Shown one piece after another: positions 35,135 through 43,058 of a stretch of 43,058 bases of DNA. Below the pieces are notes generated by a model. That model did not search any database, was not told where the DNA came from, and was given only the letters and a program-made list of their open reading frames with translations. A program made the translations under genes and the position numbers. Source of the stretch: Desulfobulbaceae bacterium (GTDB lineage: Bacteria; Desulfobacterota; Desulfobulbia; Desulfobulbales; Desulfocapsaceae); assembly GCA_009773475.1 (NCBI GenBank), contig WSXV01000017.1, positions 1 through 43,058 on the forward strand, read 5' to 3'. Position 1 is the stretch's first letter; the number at the start of each line of letters is the position of its first letter.

Positions 35135-36466
35135 ATGCCTTCTTCTGGAAACAACGGCGCCAGGAAGCCGCTTGTCCGGCATCTTTTGCGGGCTCTCCGG
35201 TCTCGAAACTACCGGTTTTTTGTTGTCGGCCAAGGTGTGTCTCTGGTGGGAACCTGGATGCAGCAAGTAGCCATGAGCTGGCTTGTTTACCGCTTGACCG
35301 GTTCTGTCATGCTGCTTGGTTTGATCGGTTTCATCAGTCAACTTCCGACCCTTTTCATCGCTCCTGTTGCCGGGGTGCTCGCTGACCGCTGGGATCGGCG
35401 GCGTCTGCTCTTTGCCACCCAGACCCTTGCCATGGTGCAGGCGGGTATTCTTGCCTTTGTGGTTTTGACCGGAATCGTGCAGGTCTGGCAGATTATCCTC
35501 CTGAGCTTGATTCTGGGGATTGTCAATGCCTGTGATATTCCGATCCGCCAATCCTTTGTTGTAGAAATGGTTGAACATCGGGAGGATCTGGGCAATGCCA
35601 TAGCCTTGAATTCATCCCTGGTGAACGGGGCCAGGCTTATCGGTCCGTCCATTGCCGGGTTGCTTGTGGCCACTGTGGGCGAGGGTATCTGTTTTGTCCT
35701 CAATGCCATCAGCTACCTGGCCGTTATCCTGGCGCTTTCGGCCATGCGTATTCCACCCGCATCCCTTCCCCGTCGTCATAGACTTCCCATTCTGCAGGAA
35801 CTCCATGCAGGATTTGTCTATGCCTATGAATTCGCCCCGATCAGAAGTATCCTCCTTCTGCTGGCCCTGGTCAGTCTCATGGGGATGCCATATTCAGTAT
35901 TGGTTCCTGTCTTTGCCAAAGAGGTGTTGCATGGCGGTGCGCATACTTTCGGTTTTCTGATGGGGGCAGCGGGTAGCGGCGCCTTGATAGGGACTCTCTA
36001 TCTTGCATCACGCCATAGTGTTCTCGGGCTGGACCGAACGATTGTGATGGCGACGGTGTTCTTTGCTTTTGGAATTGCGACGTTTGCACTTTCCAGAAAT
36101 TTTATCCTCTCCATGTCGTCATTGGTGGTGGCAGGATTTGGAGGAATGACGCTGTTTGCCTCCTGCAATACGGTTCTGCAGACAATTCTTGATGAAGATA
36201 AGCGTGGTCGGGTAATGAGTTTTTTTACCGTGTCATTTATGGGAGTGGCTCCTTTTGGAAGCCTTGCGGCGGGTTCATTGGCCGGGAGTATCGGCCCATG
36301 TGCGACGTTGCTTCTGGGAAGTGTTGGCTGTCTTGTCGGGGCAGCTATATTTGCCCGAACTCTTCCTCAGATCAGGGAGAAAATCCGGCCCATCTATCTA
36401 CGCATGGGGATTATTCAGGAAGATGCCAGTGGTACGGGGATTGCCACAGAAGAAGTCAAAATGTGA
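35135..36466 (+). CDS. MFS exporter (EntS/MFS_3-like)
   Basis: About 443 residues from the ATG at 35135 (an in-frame start at 35120 is also possible; no strong ribosome site). About 12 hydrophobic segments are visible. The loop ADRWDRRRLLFATQ after helix 2 is the MFS motif A, and ARLIGPSIAGLLVA in helix 5 is typical of drug/siderophore exporters of the EntS/MFS_3 group. FRNY-like residues at the start (LRSRNYRFFVVGQGVSLVGTW) and RGRVMSF after helix 10 are further family marks. Substrate cannot be read from the sequence. The gene ends 62 bases before the minus-strand terminator that bounds the putative integration site. Confidence 0.88.
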   Translation: MPSSGNNGARKPLVRHLLRALRSRNYRFFVVGQGVSLVGTWMQQVAMSWLVYRLTGSVMLLGLIGFISQLPTLFIAPVAGVLADRWDRRRLLFATQTLAMVQAGILAFVVLTGIVQVWQIILLSLILGIVNACDIPIRQSFVVEMVEHREDLGNAIALNSSLVNGARLIGPSIAGLLVATVGEGICFVLNAISYLAVILALSAMRIPPASLPRRHRLPILQELHAGFVYAYEFAPIRSILLLLALVSLMGMPYSVLVPVFAKEVLHGGAHTFGFLMGAAGSGALIGTLYLASRHSVLGLDRTIVMATVFFAFGIATFALSRNFILSMSSLVVAGFGGMTLFASCNTVLQTILDEDKRGRVMSFFTVSFMGVAPFGSLAAGSLAGSIGPCATLLLGSVGCLVGAAIFARTLPQIREKIRPIYLRMGIIQEDASGTGIATEEVKM

Positions 36467-36528
36467 GAAAACTGATTACAACCCCCTTTTGAATCCTGCA
36501 AATATCTGCAGGGAAACAGTTCTTAAAT

Positions 36529-36561
36529 AAAAAAAATGACTTGCAAGATTCCTGGCAAGTC
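36529..36561 (-). terminator. Intrinsic terminator of the tRNA-like fragment
   Basis: GACTTGC (36538-36544) pairs with GCAAGTC (36555-36561). On the minus strand the hairpin is followed by ATTTTTTTTATTT. It lies 12 bases beyond the CCA end of the tRNA-like fragment and reads in the same direction, as expected for the native terminator of a tRNA gene. Confidence 0.75.
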
Positions 36562-36572
36562 CAGGATGTTAC

Positions 36573-36628
36573 TGGTGCGTTCGGACGGATTCGAACCGCC
36601 GACACCAGTATTTGAAGTCCAGTGGTCG
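36573..36628 (-). tRNA. 3' fragment of a tRNA gene (Sec-like anticodon loop), probable att site
   Basis: Read on the minus strand, 36628 to 36573 holds GGACTTCAAATAC, a T arm GGCGG-TTCGAAT-CCGTC (36603-36587) with five base pairs, then CGAACGC-A-CCA. CTTCAAA is the anticodon loop of bacterial tRNA-Sec (anticodon TCA). No matching 5' acceptor strand (GCGTTCG) or D arm follows, so only the 3' half is present. The anticodon stem is imperfect and the long variable arm of tRNA-Sec is missing, so identity is uncertain. A 3' tRNA piece followed by its own terminator is the usual scar (attR) of an element integrated in a tRNA gene; the intact copy would lie beyond the window end. Confidence 0.55.
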
Positions 36629-36632
36629 AGTT

Positions 36633-36944
36633 GTGACAATAACAGAATTACCAAAGGAGTTCTCTTTACAGGCAGGGGCGTCCATAGAAATTTATGAAGA
36701 AGAGATGCTATATAAAAACGAGGATACGGGAGATTATATGATGGAGCTAAAAGATAATCAGGCGGCACTTATTTTGGAAGTTGATGGAGATGGCGGAGTC
36801 TCAGTTAATGTGGCTTCAGGTGATGTAGATGGTCCTGCCGGGGCAATCTGTCAGGCTATAGCGGTAAAACTCATGCAGGATGAGGTGTTCCAGGCTGAGA
36901 TAATGGATATGATAGAGGTCGATGGAGGCGGTTCAGAAGGTTGA
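36633..36944 (+). CDS. Small acidic protein of unknown function
   Basis: An open frame of about 103 residues from the GTG at 36633; the frame also runs back into the tRNA fragment. No ribosome site supports this start; an internal ATG at 36738 has GGGAG 5 bases upstream and would give a 68-residue protein. The product is strongly acidic (EIYEEE, EVDGDGGVSVNVASGDVDG, MDMIEVDGGG) with no membrane segment or known motif. It is the first frame inside the putative element, directly next to the att-like fragment, where small directionality or accessory genes often sit, but it shows no HTH. Confidence 0.45.
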   Translation: MTITELPKEFSLQAGASIEIYEEEMLYKNEDTGDYMMELKDNQAALILEVDGDGGVSVNVASGDVDGPAGAICQAIAVKLMQDEVFQAEIMDMIEVDGGGSEG

Positions 36945-37195
36945 CCGTTCCTATATTTTCAAACGTGGTCTCTTACCGAAAATCTTATATATGTAGAAGC
37001 CTAGTTTTTTTAATCTACATTAGATAACTGGTTGGAAAGTTACAGATATTTGTATGGAATCCAGACTTCAAAGGATCCATCCAAAAGACCACAAAAAAAT
37101 GTAGAAGCGACAAAGATAGCATTACCGTTATGGGGAGAAGCTCGCGCACCTTGTATTGGATCGAACCACCGTAATGTCAAAGGGGAATGATCTCT

Positions 37196-38536
37196 ATGAA
37201 AAAACTAATTATCTGCATTTCGTTGTTATTATTAGCGGCCTCTGCATATGCATCGGAGCAACAGGTCACACCTATCGCAACGGACAAGTCCGTTCCTTAC
37301 CAGGTCGGCCAATGGCTTCCTTCTGACCAGAAGATTCTGAATCAATGGGTAAAAGATCTCATCCGTGACACTGATGCTGATTCCAGGCCATTGCTGCCAG
37401 TAATTCAGGAGTTCAAAAATCTTATCGAGAGCGACCCTGAACTCATCATGTTGTTCACCCAAATGTTTGAACAAGTTCCTAATACCCCTCTTTTTCAAAA
37501 TGATCCCACTGGTAAGCCCCAGGTCAGAAACTATCAGCACATGCTACAGCTTATTAACCGAATCATGACCAAGGCACCAGAATTTGACCAGACGGGATTG
37601 GTTGGTTTTCCCATCAATGCAATTCTTAATTGGCCCATGGGAACCCAGGCTGGGACTACCGCATTCTTAAACGAGAAGGTTAATCGCCAGCTTAAAAAAA
37701 TTCTGAACCAGTGGGCTCTCTTCCTGGCATCGAGAGATTCCCGCTATGTCTTGAGCGATAATCCAGAAAATGGCTGGTTCGGACGGGATGCGATGAAAGC
37801 GATGCCTGCATTTGCGGTGGATTTTAAGTCTGATCCAAGTCAACCATATTACGGCTATGTTTCCTGGGATGATTTTTTTACCCGAGAATTCCGGGACAAT
37901 CGTCGACCGGTTGACAACCCTTCGGATAATGCCGTTATTGCCAACGCCTGTGAATCTGCTCCGTACCAGTTGGTCAAGGGGGTAAAAGGGAATGATGCCT
38001 TCTGGATTAAGGCGCAACCCTATTCGCTCTATCACATGCTGGCAGGCGATCCCTTGGTCGGACAGTTCGAGGGTGGTACCGTTTACCAAGCATTTCTTAG
38101 TGCGTTGAGTTATCACCGCTGGCACAGTCCGGTTAGTGGTAAGATTGTAAAAACCAAACGTATAGACGGGTCGTATTATGCGGAAGCTTTGTCGGCTGGA
38201 TTTGATCCGGCGGGTCCAAACGAGTCACAGGGATACATCACCCATGTTGCGAGCAGAGCGCTGATCTTCATTGAAGCCGACAACCCGGATATCGGTCTGA
38301 TGGCCATTATGTTTGTGGGTATGGCCGAGGTCTCATCCAACGAAATTACTGTGTATGAGGGGCAGCACATAAATAAAGGCGACCAACTTGGCATGTTTCA
38401 TTTTGGTGGCTCCACGCACTGTCTGATCTTCCGACCGCAAGTTAAGTTGCAATTTGATTTCCATGGGCAAACCCCGGGACTCAACTCTGAAAATATCCCG
38501 GTCCGGTCACGAATCGCAACGGTTGTGAAGGATTGA
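37196..38536 (+). CDS. Exported phosphatidylserine decarboxylase family protein
   Basis: About 446 residues from the ATG at 37196 (AGGGG upstream; an ATG at 37187 is too close to that site). Residues 1-19 look like a signal peptide (LIICISLLLLAASAYASE). The middle carries a PSDC-like N-terminal region and the C-terminal half a pyruvoyl-dependent decarboxylase: YHRWHSPVSGKI near 306 with its catalytic histidine, and GGSTHCLIF with Ser406, the self-cleavage site equivalent to LGST. Cleavage would give a short alpha chain of about 41 residues. Family members make phosphatidylethanolamine or decarboxylate small amines and amino acids. Periplasmic location and lack of a pssA neighbour suggest a non-housekeeping role. 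It lies in the putative element. Confidence 0.85.
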   Translation: MKKLIICISLLLLAASAYASEQQVTPIATDKSVPYQVGQWLPSDQKILNQWVKDLIRDTDADSRPLLPVIQEFKNLIESDPELIMLFTQMFEQVPNTPLFQNDPTGKPQVRNYQHMLQLINRIMTKAPEFDQTGLVGFPINAILNWPMGTQAGTTAFLNEKVNRQLKKILNQWALFLASRDSRYVLSDNPENGWFGRDAMKAMPAFAVDFKSDPSQPYYGYVSWDDFFTREFRDNRRPVDNPSDNAVIANACESAPYQLVKGVKGNDAFWIKAQPYSLYHMLAGDPLVGQFEGGTVYQAFLSALSYHRWHSPVSGKIVKTKRIDGSYYAEALSAGFDPAGPNESQGYITHVASRALIFIEADNPDIGLMAIMFVGMAEVSSNEITVYEGQHINKGDQLGMFHFGGSTHCLIFRPQVKLQFDFHGQTPGLNSENIPVRSRIATVVKD

Positions 38537-38582
38537 AGAAACAAATGAGCCCAGTGCGAATTGCCTGCAACCTGGCAGATGA

Positions 38583-38792
38583 GGATATTGCGGTGGATTG
38601 ATGAAGATCGTGAGTTTCATCTGCGAACACCGGGGGATTGAAAATATCCTGGCTCATCTTGGTTTGTTGCGGGGAGAAGAACAAAAACACCGACCACCAA
38701 CACCTCCAGAGCAATGTTCGGAAGTAGTTATTGAACCTTTCAATGATGGCTGGCTTGCATACGAGGCGTCGTTCACCATGATGCAGGGATAA
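38583..38792 (+). pseudogene. Remnant of an IS91-type transposase (C-terminal end only)
   Basis: The frame from 38583 reads YCGGLMKIVSFICEHRGIENILAHLGLL, then RPPTPP and a tail ending at TAA 38790-38792. A C-x2-C-GG-x-M-(K/R)-I-(V/I)-x-F-I start, an ILxHLGL motif and a proline run are the usual C-terminal end of IS91-family (Y2-type) transposases. The upstream 350 or so residues are absent and a stop at 38580-38582 closes the frame, so this is a decayed fragment. It supports past mobile-element activity between the decarboxylase and the sensor genes. Confidence 0.6.
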
Positions 38793-39114
38793 AATCTCCT
38801 GTGACGGACTGCTGTTGTCAAAAGTTGCTAATCAATGCGAAGTTTCGATGGTAACTGTCTTATTTTGCGGTGTCTATGGCCGATTTTTCCGTCGAAGTCA
38901 AAATTATTGCAAAACCTGTCTTGAAAGGGTAGTTCTAATGATTCTTATTGGTTGGTTCTTCGTTGGGAAGGGTTTTTTAGGAAGCCCGAAGAAAACGATT
39001 GCTTATCACCGACTCGCTCCGGTGAAAGAAGACTGATCACCTGGAATAACATCGTCTTACACGAATCGAACGGCGCAACAGCCGGCATTCCGGCATTGCT
39101 ACAGGAGAGAGACT
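38793..39114. other. 322-bp segment without a supported gene
   Basis: Short open frames occur (for example 38815-39036, +), but none has a ribosome site plus recognisable residues. Base composition changes at its right edge from about average to clearly GC-rich, coinciding with the start of the Cache-PAS gene. AGGAGAGAG at 39101-39109 is the ribosome site of that gene. Confidence 0.4.
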
Positions 39115-40908
39115 ATGCGGCTGATCGCCAACGAAAAGTCAATCCCGCGCATTCATCTGGTCGGCACCCTGTTGATCGTGCTGCTGCTAACGGTCGCGCT
39201 TTCCGGCTATATTTTTTGGCAAAGCCGGCAGGATGCGCAATCGTCCTTCGACCGCATCGAGCAGGCCCTTGCCGAGCAGGCCGAGGCACGCCTGAAGGCG
39301 GAAGTGTACAACGCCATCACCACCATCGAATTTACCCGCACCCAGACCGAAGCTGTCCTGCGCGAAAGCCTTATGCAGCATGCAGATAGCGCCTACCAGA
39401 TTGCCGAAGCCATCCACACCCGGGAGTCTGCCCTCCGGCCGGCGGCCGAAGTACGAAAAATGATCGTCGAGACGCTCAGGCCGGTACGTTTTTACGACGG
39501 CCGCGGCTATTTTTTCATCGATGACATGAACGGCAACTTCGTCCTGCTGCCCACGTCGCCACAACTCGAAGGCAAGGCCCTGCTCGATAACCAGGATGAC
39601 ACCGGCCACTTCATCATGCGAGGCCTGATCTCCGCCGCAAGACTGCCTCGCGGCGAGGGCTTCTCGCGCTATCGCTGGTACACGCCGGAAAATCCCATGG
39701 TGATGGCCGAAAAGCTGTCCTACGTCCGCTATTTCGAGCCTTACGACTGGCTGATCGGCACCGGCGACTATTTCTACAAGTGGGAGGAAAGGCAAAAGCA
39801 GGAAGCGATGTTGCACCTGCGTACTCAACGCTTCGGCACAACCGGCTACACCGCGCTGTTCGATGCCGATGGCCGGTCGCTGCTCTCGCCATCCAATGTT
39901 GCGTTCGAAGGCAAGGCGGAAGCCGACCTGCCTGTCTTTGAACGCAGCGTTCTCGAAAAGCTGATGAGCACTGCCCGAGCCGGCGGCGGCATCGTCCGCT
40001 ACGATTGGCCGCAAGCAGACACCGGCACGCTGATGAAAAAAACGGCCTATGTTCAGACCTACGCACCCTGGCAGTGGGTCGTGGTGACCACCCTGTTCGA
40101 TGACGAGATGTATGCGGCGGTCGCAGCCGAACAGCAAACTCACGCGCAGCTGAGTACCCGGCAGGCACTGACAATCGCGCTGGCGGGGCTGGCGGCGCTG
40201 CTGCTCGGCCTGGCAGCCTCATGGACATTCTCGCGCTGGATGCGCCATTTGTTCGAGGGGTACCACCGCAACAATCTCGCCCAACAAGACGCCTTGCGTC
40301 AACAGGCAGATGCATTGCGCGAAACCCAGGCCAGTCTGCAGGAAAGTGAGCACCACTTCCGCACTTTGGCGAATTGCGGCACTGCGCTGATCTGGACATC
40401 CGGTACCGATAAGCTGTGCAACTACTTCAACGAACCATGGCTACGCTACACCGGTCGCACCCTCGAGCAAGAGTTCGGCAACGGTTGGGCGGAAGGCGTG
40501 CACCCGGACGACTTCGATCGCTGCCTGAACATTTTTGTCAGTCATTTCGACCGCCGCGAAGCCTTCTCGATGGAATACCGCCTGCGCAAGGCAAACGCTG
40601 AGTATGGCTGGATCCTCGACTTGGGCAACCCGCGCTATGACAGCGAAGGCAACTTCACCGGGTATATCGGCTATTGCTACGACATCACCGAGCGCAAGCA
40701 GGCGGACGATGTGCTGCAGCAACAAACTGCAGCACTCCGCGCCAGCAACGTCGAACTCGAAATCTTCAACCGCGCCGCAGTCGGCCGGGAATTGCGCATG
40801 ATTGAGTTGAAAGAGGAAATCAATGAACTGTGCCGCCGCTTGGGCGAACCGCCGCGCTATGGTTCCGACCCGCTTGAGACTGACCGCGCTCCCGCCGCTG
40901 GCAGCTAA
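39115..40908 (+). CDS. Double-Cache/PAS membrane protein without output domain, GC-rich
   Basis: A 597-residue protein with a good ribosome site (AGGAGAGAG). A membrane helix at about 15-34 is followed by two periplasmic Cache-like units: YDGRGYFFIDDMNGNFVLLP near 126-145 with YDWLIGTGDYFYKWE near 209-223, and GTTGYTALFDADGRSLLSP near 240. A second helix lies at about 345-365. One PAS/PAC follows from about 415 to 535 (CYDITERKQADD), then a helical tail ending near LCRRLGEPPRYGSD. No kinase, cyclase, receiver or methyl-accepting domain follows. Third codon positions are mostly G or C, unlike the flanking genes and resembling betaproteobacterial genes, which suggests transfer. It may signal through the next gene, 38 bp downstream. 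Confidence 0.88.
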   Translation: MRLIANEKSIPRIHLVGTLLIVLLLTVALSGYIFWQSRQDAQSSFDRIEQALAEQAEARLKAEVYNAITTIEFTRTQTEAVLRESLMQHADSAYQIAEAIHTRESALRPAAEVRKMIVETLRPVRFYDGRGYFFIDDMNGNFVLLPTSPQLEGKALLDNQDDTGHFIMRGLISAARLPRGEGFSRYRWYTPENPMVMAEKLSYVRYFEPYDWLIGTGDYFYKWEERQKQEAMLHLRTQRFGTTGYTALFDADGRSLLSPSNVAFEGKAEADLPVFERSVLEKLMSTARAGGGIVRYDWPQADTGTLMKKTAYVQTYAPWQWVVVTTLFDDEMYAAVAAEQQTHAQLSTRQALTIALAGLAALLLGLAASWTFSRWMRHLFEGYHRNNLAQQDALRQQADALRETQASLQESEHHFRTLANCGTALIWTSGTDKLCNYFNEPWLRYTGRTLEQEFGNGWAEGVHPDDFDRCLNIFVSHFDRREAFSMEYRLRKANAEYGWILDLGNPRYDSEGNFTGYIGYCYDITERKQADDVLQQQTAALRASNVELEIFNRAAVGRELRMIELKEEINELCRRLGEPPRYGSDPLETDRAPAAGS

Positions 40909-40946
40909 CTAAAACCTTGACGATGATGGCGCTTGAGGTGGGAAAA

Positions 40947-43058
40947 ATGAAATCTTCCTTCAATAGTTGTTCTTTTCTGAAAGCCCTATTGCTCCTCTTC
41001 CTGTTTACCTGCACCGTGGCAACGGTACGTGCCGAAGTTACGCCACCAGAAACGGCTGCTCTCTACGCCGGCAAAGGACTTGCAAACCCGATCCTGCTCT
41101 CAGTTGAGGAACAGGCCTGGCTGGATCAAAGGCATACCGTGCGGGTCCGGGTTGCCGATTCTCATCCGTTCCACATGTCCTCTCCAGAGCCGGAAGGCAT
41201 CTCGGTTGACTACCTGAAGCTGATCGGCAAGCGCTTCGGCATTCACTTCAGCTTTGTCAAAACCGGATCAACAACATGGCAAGAAGCCGTCAATGACCTG
41301 ACCGGCGAACGCAACTTGTTTGATCTTCTCATAACAATCAAAAAAACTAAGGAGCGTGAAAAGCACATCGCCTTCACCCAGGACTACCTATCTTCCCCCT
41401 GGGTAATCGTTAACCGCACTGACTCGGACTTTATCTCAAAGATAGAGGATTTGAACGGCAAGCAAGTGGCCGTTGAGAGTGGCTATGTTGTCAAAGATCT
41501 GCTTGAAAAAGACTTCCCACAGATCAGGATTGTCCTTTGCAACACGTCATCAGACGCTCTCCAGTCGGTTGCCAGCGGCGGCAGTGATGCCTATATCGCC
41601 AACCTCACCATCGCGTCCTACCTGATCCAGAAATATGGCCTGAATAACCTGAAGATTGCCGCTCCCGCCCCCTTCGGCAACCACGATCAGGCCATGGGGG
41701 TCCGCAAGGACTGGCCGGAGCTGGCACGTATTATCGACAAGGGCCTCATCGCAATGACCGAGGCTGAAAAGAGTGAAATTAACAACCGCTGGCTCTCGAT
41801 CAGATATGATTATGGCGTCAATGTTACAAAAGTCCTGATCTGGGCTGCAGGGTTAACCACTGTATTTACGTTGATCCTTGCGGTTGTTTTTATCTGGAAC
41901 AGGCGGCTCAGGCGGGAAATTAATAACCGTGTCATTGCTGAAGAGGCGTTAAAAAAGAGTACAGACCTGCGGCTGGAGTCTTCACAGATGATCGAAGGGA
42001 TTATCAACTCGATACCCGTGCGGGTCTTCTGGAAGGACAAGCACCTTGTTTATCTGGGGTGCAACGCGGTTTTCGCTCGGGATGCGGGCTTTGCGGATCC
42101 GAAGGACCTTATCGGGAAAGACGATTTCCAAATAGGCTGGAGCGAGCAGGGGGAATTGTATCGCGCCGATGACCGGGTGGTCATAGAGAGCGGTTGCGCC
42201 AGGCTGTTCATCGAAGAAACCCATATATCCCCAACAGGGGACACCATCACACTGCTTACGAGCAAACTGCCGCTGCGCAACTCGGAAGGCGAGATTTACG
42301 GCGTGCTCGGAACATATATCGACATCACCGCGCGTAAGCAGGCGGAGGATGCGCTACGAGAGACCGAGGCGCTTTTCCGGCAAATGTTTGAGAGACATAA
42401 CGCCATCATGCTGCTTATTGAGCCGCAATCCGGCTTGATCCTGGCTGCCAATAAGGCCGCCACTACATTCTATGGTTACGAAAATTCCAAACTTTGCACA
42501 ATGAACATTAGTGAGATCAATGTATTGCCGGCAGAGCAGATTGCGGACGAACGTTCAAATGCATTAAATGAGGATCGACATTACTTTGTATTTACGCATA
42601 GGTTGGCTGATGGAGAAGAGCGGATTGTGGAAGTACATTCATCCCCGATGTTGTTTGGAGAAAAGCGTGTGCTCTTCTCCATTATCCACGACATCACCGA
42701 GCGTAAGCAGGCTGAGGTTGCCCTGAAAGAAAATGTCCAGCGCCTGGAATTGGCACAAAACGCAGCCAAGGCTGGTATATGGGACTTGGATGTCGTTAGC
42801 GGACAGCTCGAATGGTCCAGCCAAATGTTTAATCTCTTCGGTCTTGACAAGCAGAAAACGATGGCTTCATTCGAGGTATGGAGAAGCGCCCTTCATCCGG
42901 AAGATTTGGAGATTGCCAGTCAGAGGATTGATACGGCTCTGAAGGCACATATGCAATTAAACAGCGATTACAGGATTCTCCTTCCAGATGGACAGACACG
43001 CTGGATTAATGCTGTAGGTAAGGGCGAATATGACATTCAGGGCCGCCCTGTCCGGATG
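40947..43058 (+). CDS. BvgS-like sensor: SBP_bac_3 domain, membrane helix, PAS repeats (runs off the window)
   Basis: The frame is open from 40923 to the window end; the ATG at 40947 is favoured by GAGGT 8 bases upstream. The 704 residues visible begin with a signal peptide (ALLLLFLFTCTVATVRAE), then a family-3 solute-binding domain: EEQAWLDQRHTVRVRVADSH, GISVDYLKLIGKRFGIHF, KTKEREKHIAFTQDY and AVESGYVVKDLL. A membrane helix lies at about residues 295-315, followed by at least three PAS modules whose PAC ends read DITARKQAEDAL and DITERKQAEVAL. A histidine kinase or GGDEF domain is expected downstream but not visible. Such proteins bind amino acids or similar ligands in the periplasm. It lies in the putative element, after the Cache-PAS gene. 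Confidence 0.88.
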   Translation, partial: MKSSFNSCSFLKALLLLFLFTCTVATVRAEVTPPETAALYAGKGLANPILLSVEEQAWLDQRHTVRVRVADSHPFHMSSPEPEGISVDYLKLIGKRFGIHFSFVKTGSTTWQEAVNDLTGERNLFDLLITIKKTKEREKHIAFTQDYLSSPWVIVNRTDSDFISKIEDLNGKQVAVESGYVVKDLLEKDFPQIRIVLCNTSSDALQSVASGGSDAYIANLTIASYLIQKYGLNNLKIAAPAPFGNHDQAMGVRKDWPELARIIDKGLIAMTEAEKSEINNRWLSIRYDYGVNVTKVLIWAAGLTTVFTLILAVVFIWNRRLRREINNRVIAEEALKKSTDLRLESSQMIEGIINSIPVRVFWKDKHLVYLGCNAVFARDAGFADPKDLIGKDDFQIGWSEQGELYRADDRVVIESGCARLFIEETHISPTGDTITLLTSKLPLRNSEGEIYGVLGTYIDITARKQAEDALRETEALFRQMFERHNAIMLLIEPQSGLILAANKAATTFYGYENSKLCTMNISEINVLPAEQIADERSNALNEDRHYFVFTHRLADGEERIVEVHSSPMLFGEKRVLFSIIHDITERKQAEVALKENVQRLELAQNAAKAGIWDLDVVSGQLEWSSQMFNLFGLDKQKTMASFEVWRSALHPEDLEIASQRIDTALKAHMQLNSDYRILLPDGQTRWINAVGKGEYDIQGRPVRM

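Noticed and set aside
36573..36700. A complete functional tRNA-Sec gene
   Set aside because: No D arm or 5' acceptor strand complementary to CGAACGC was found upstream on the minus strand, and the long variable arm is missing.
36523..36768. 81-residue minus-strand protein containing a GGSNPSERT segment
   Set aside because: This is the translation of the tRNA 3' fragment and its terminator, a common false protein.
38815..39036. 73-residue plus-strand frame
   Set aside because: No ribosome site, no known motif, and it lies among transposon debris.
39187..40143. 318-residue minus-strand frame opposite the Cache-PAS gene
   Set aside because: High-GC DNA gives long antisense frames; the plus-strand protein has clear domains and a ribosome site.
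1..43058. CRISPR arrays or large direct-repeat arrays
   Set aside because: No regularly spaced repeats were seen in any intergenic stretch.

Overview
The window reads as chromosome of an anaerobic, sulfate-reducing Desulfobacterota (deltaproteobacterial) organism, most like the Desulfobulbales. This is inferred from a dissimilatory-type ATP sulfurylase with codon use like that of a highly expressed gene, a selenocysteine-containing periplasmic formate dehydrogenase, a tungstate ABC transporter, and several large Cache/PAS sensor proteins. No rRNA gene, CRISPR array or complete tRNA gene was seen.

Region 1 (1-2.07 kb, + strand): the 3' end of a DsbA/thioredoxin-fold gene, a di-haem cytochrome c peroxidase and a first FdhE. 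The region ends in a bidirectional terminator facing fdhD.

Region 2 (2.2-17.5 kb, - strand): a continuous formate dehydrogenase and Mo/W-cofactor cluster. In transcription order it holds a degenerate molybdopterin-binding-like protein, fdhA (in-frame UGA = Sec at 15809-15811), fdhB, the cytochrome b subunit, an 18-bp perfect hairpin, a second FdhE, a HTH regulator carrying a periplasmic-binding-protein-like (PBP-like) domain, tupA-tupB-tupC, a terminator, a MobB-like GTPase, moeA, a moeA fused to the same PBP-like domain, and fdhD. The genes together cover metal uptake, metal insertion, sulfuration, Sec-FDH assembly and a likely metal or cofactor sensor. The shared PBP-like domain in the regulator and in one MoeA is the most system-like feature of the window.

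Region 3 (17.8-22.9 kb, - strand): a probable four-gene membrane operon of sppA, a nucleoside-recognition (Gate) membrane protein, a CDP-alcohol phosphatidyltransferase, and an unusual fusion of a CarS/DUF46 CDP-lipid synthase domain with a metallophosphoesterase.

Region 4 (23.1-28.7 kb, + strand): copper P1B-ATPase, sat (own promoter and strong terminator), aroB and a small membrane protein.

Region 5 (29.0-36.5 kb, + strand): a type I periplasmic binding protein, a multi-PAS HisKA_2 histidine kinase and a response regulator with a C-terminal Cys motif form one tight signalling operon. It is followed by a PilZ protein, a zinc-ribbon protein and an MFS exporter.

Region 6 (36.5 kb to the end): a 3' tRNA fragment with its own terminator (anticodon-loop-like CTTCAAA, T arm, CCA) marks what looks like the edge of an integrated element. 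Inside are a small acidic ORF, an exported phosphatidylserine-decarboxylase homologue, an IS91-type transposase remnant, a GC-rich Cache-PAS protein with no output domain, and a BvgS-like sensor that runs off the window.
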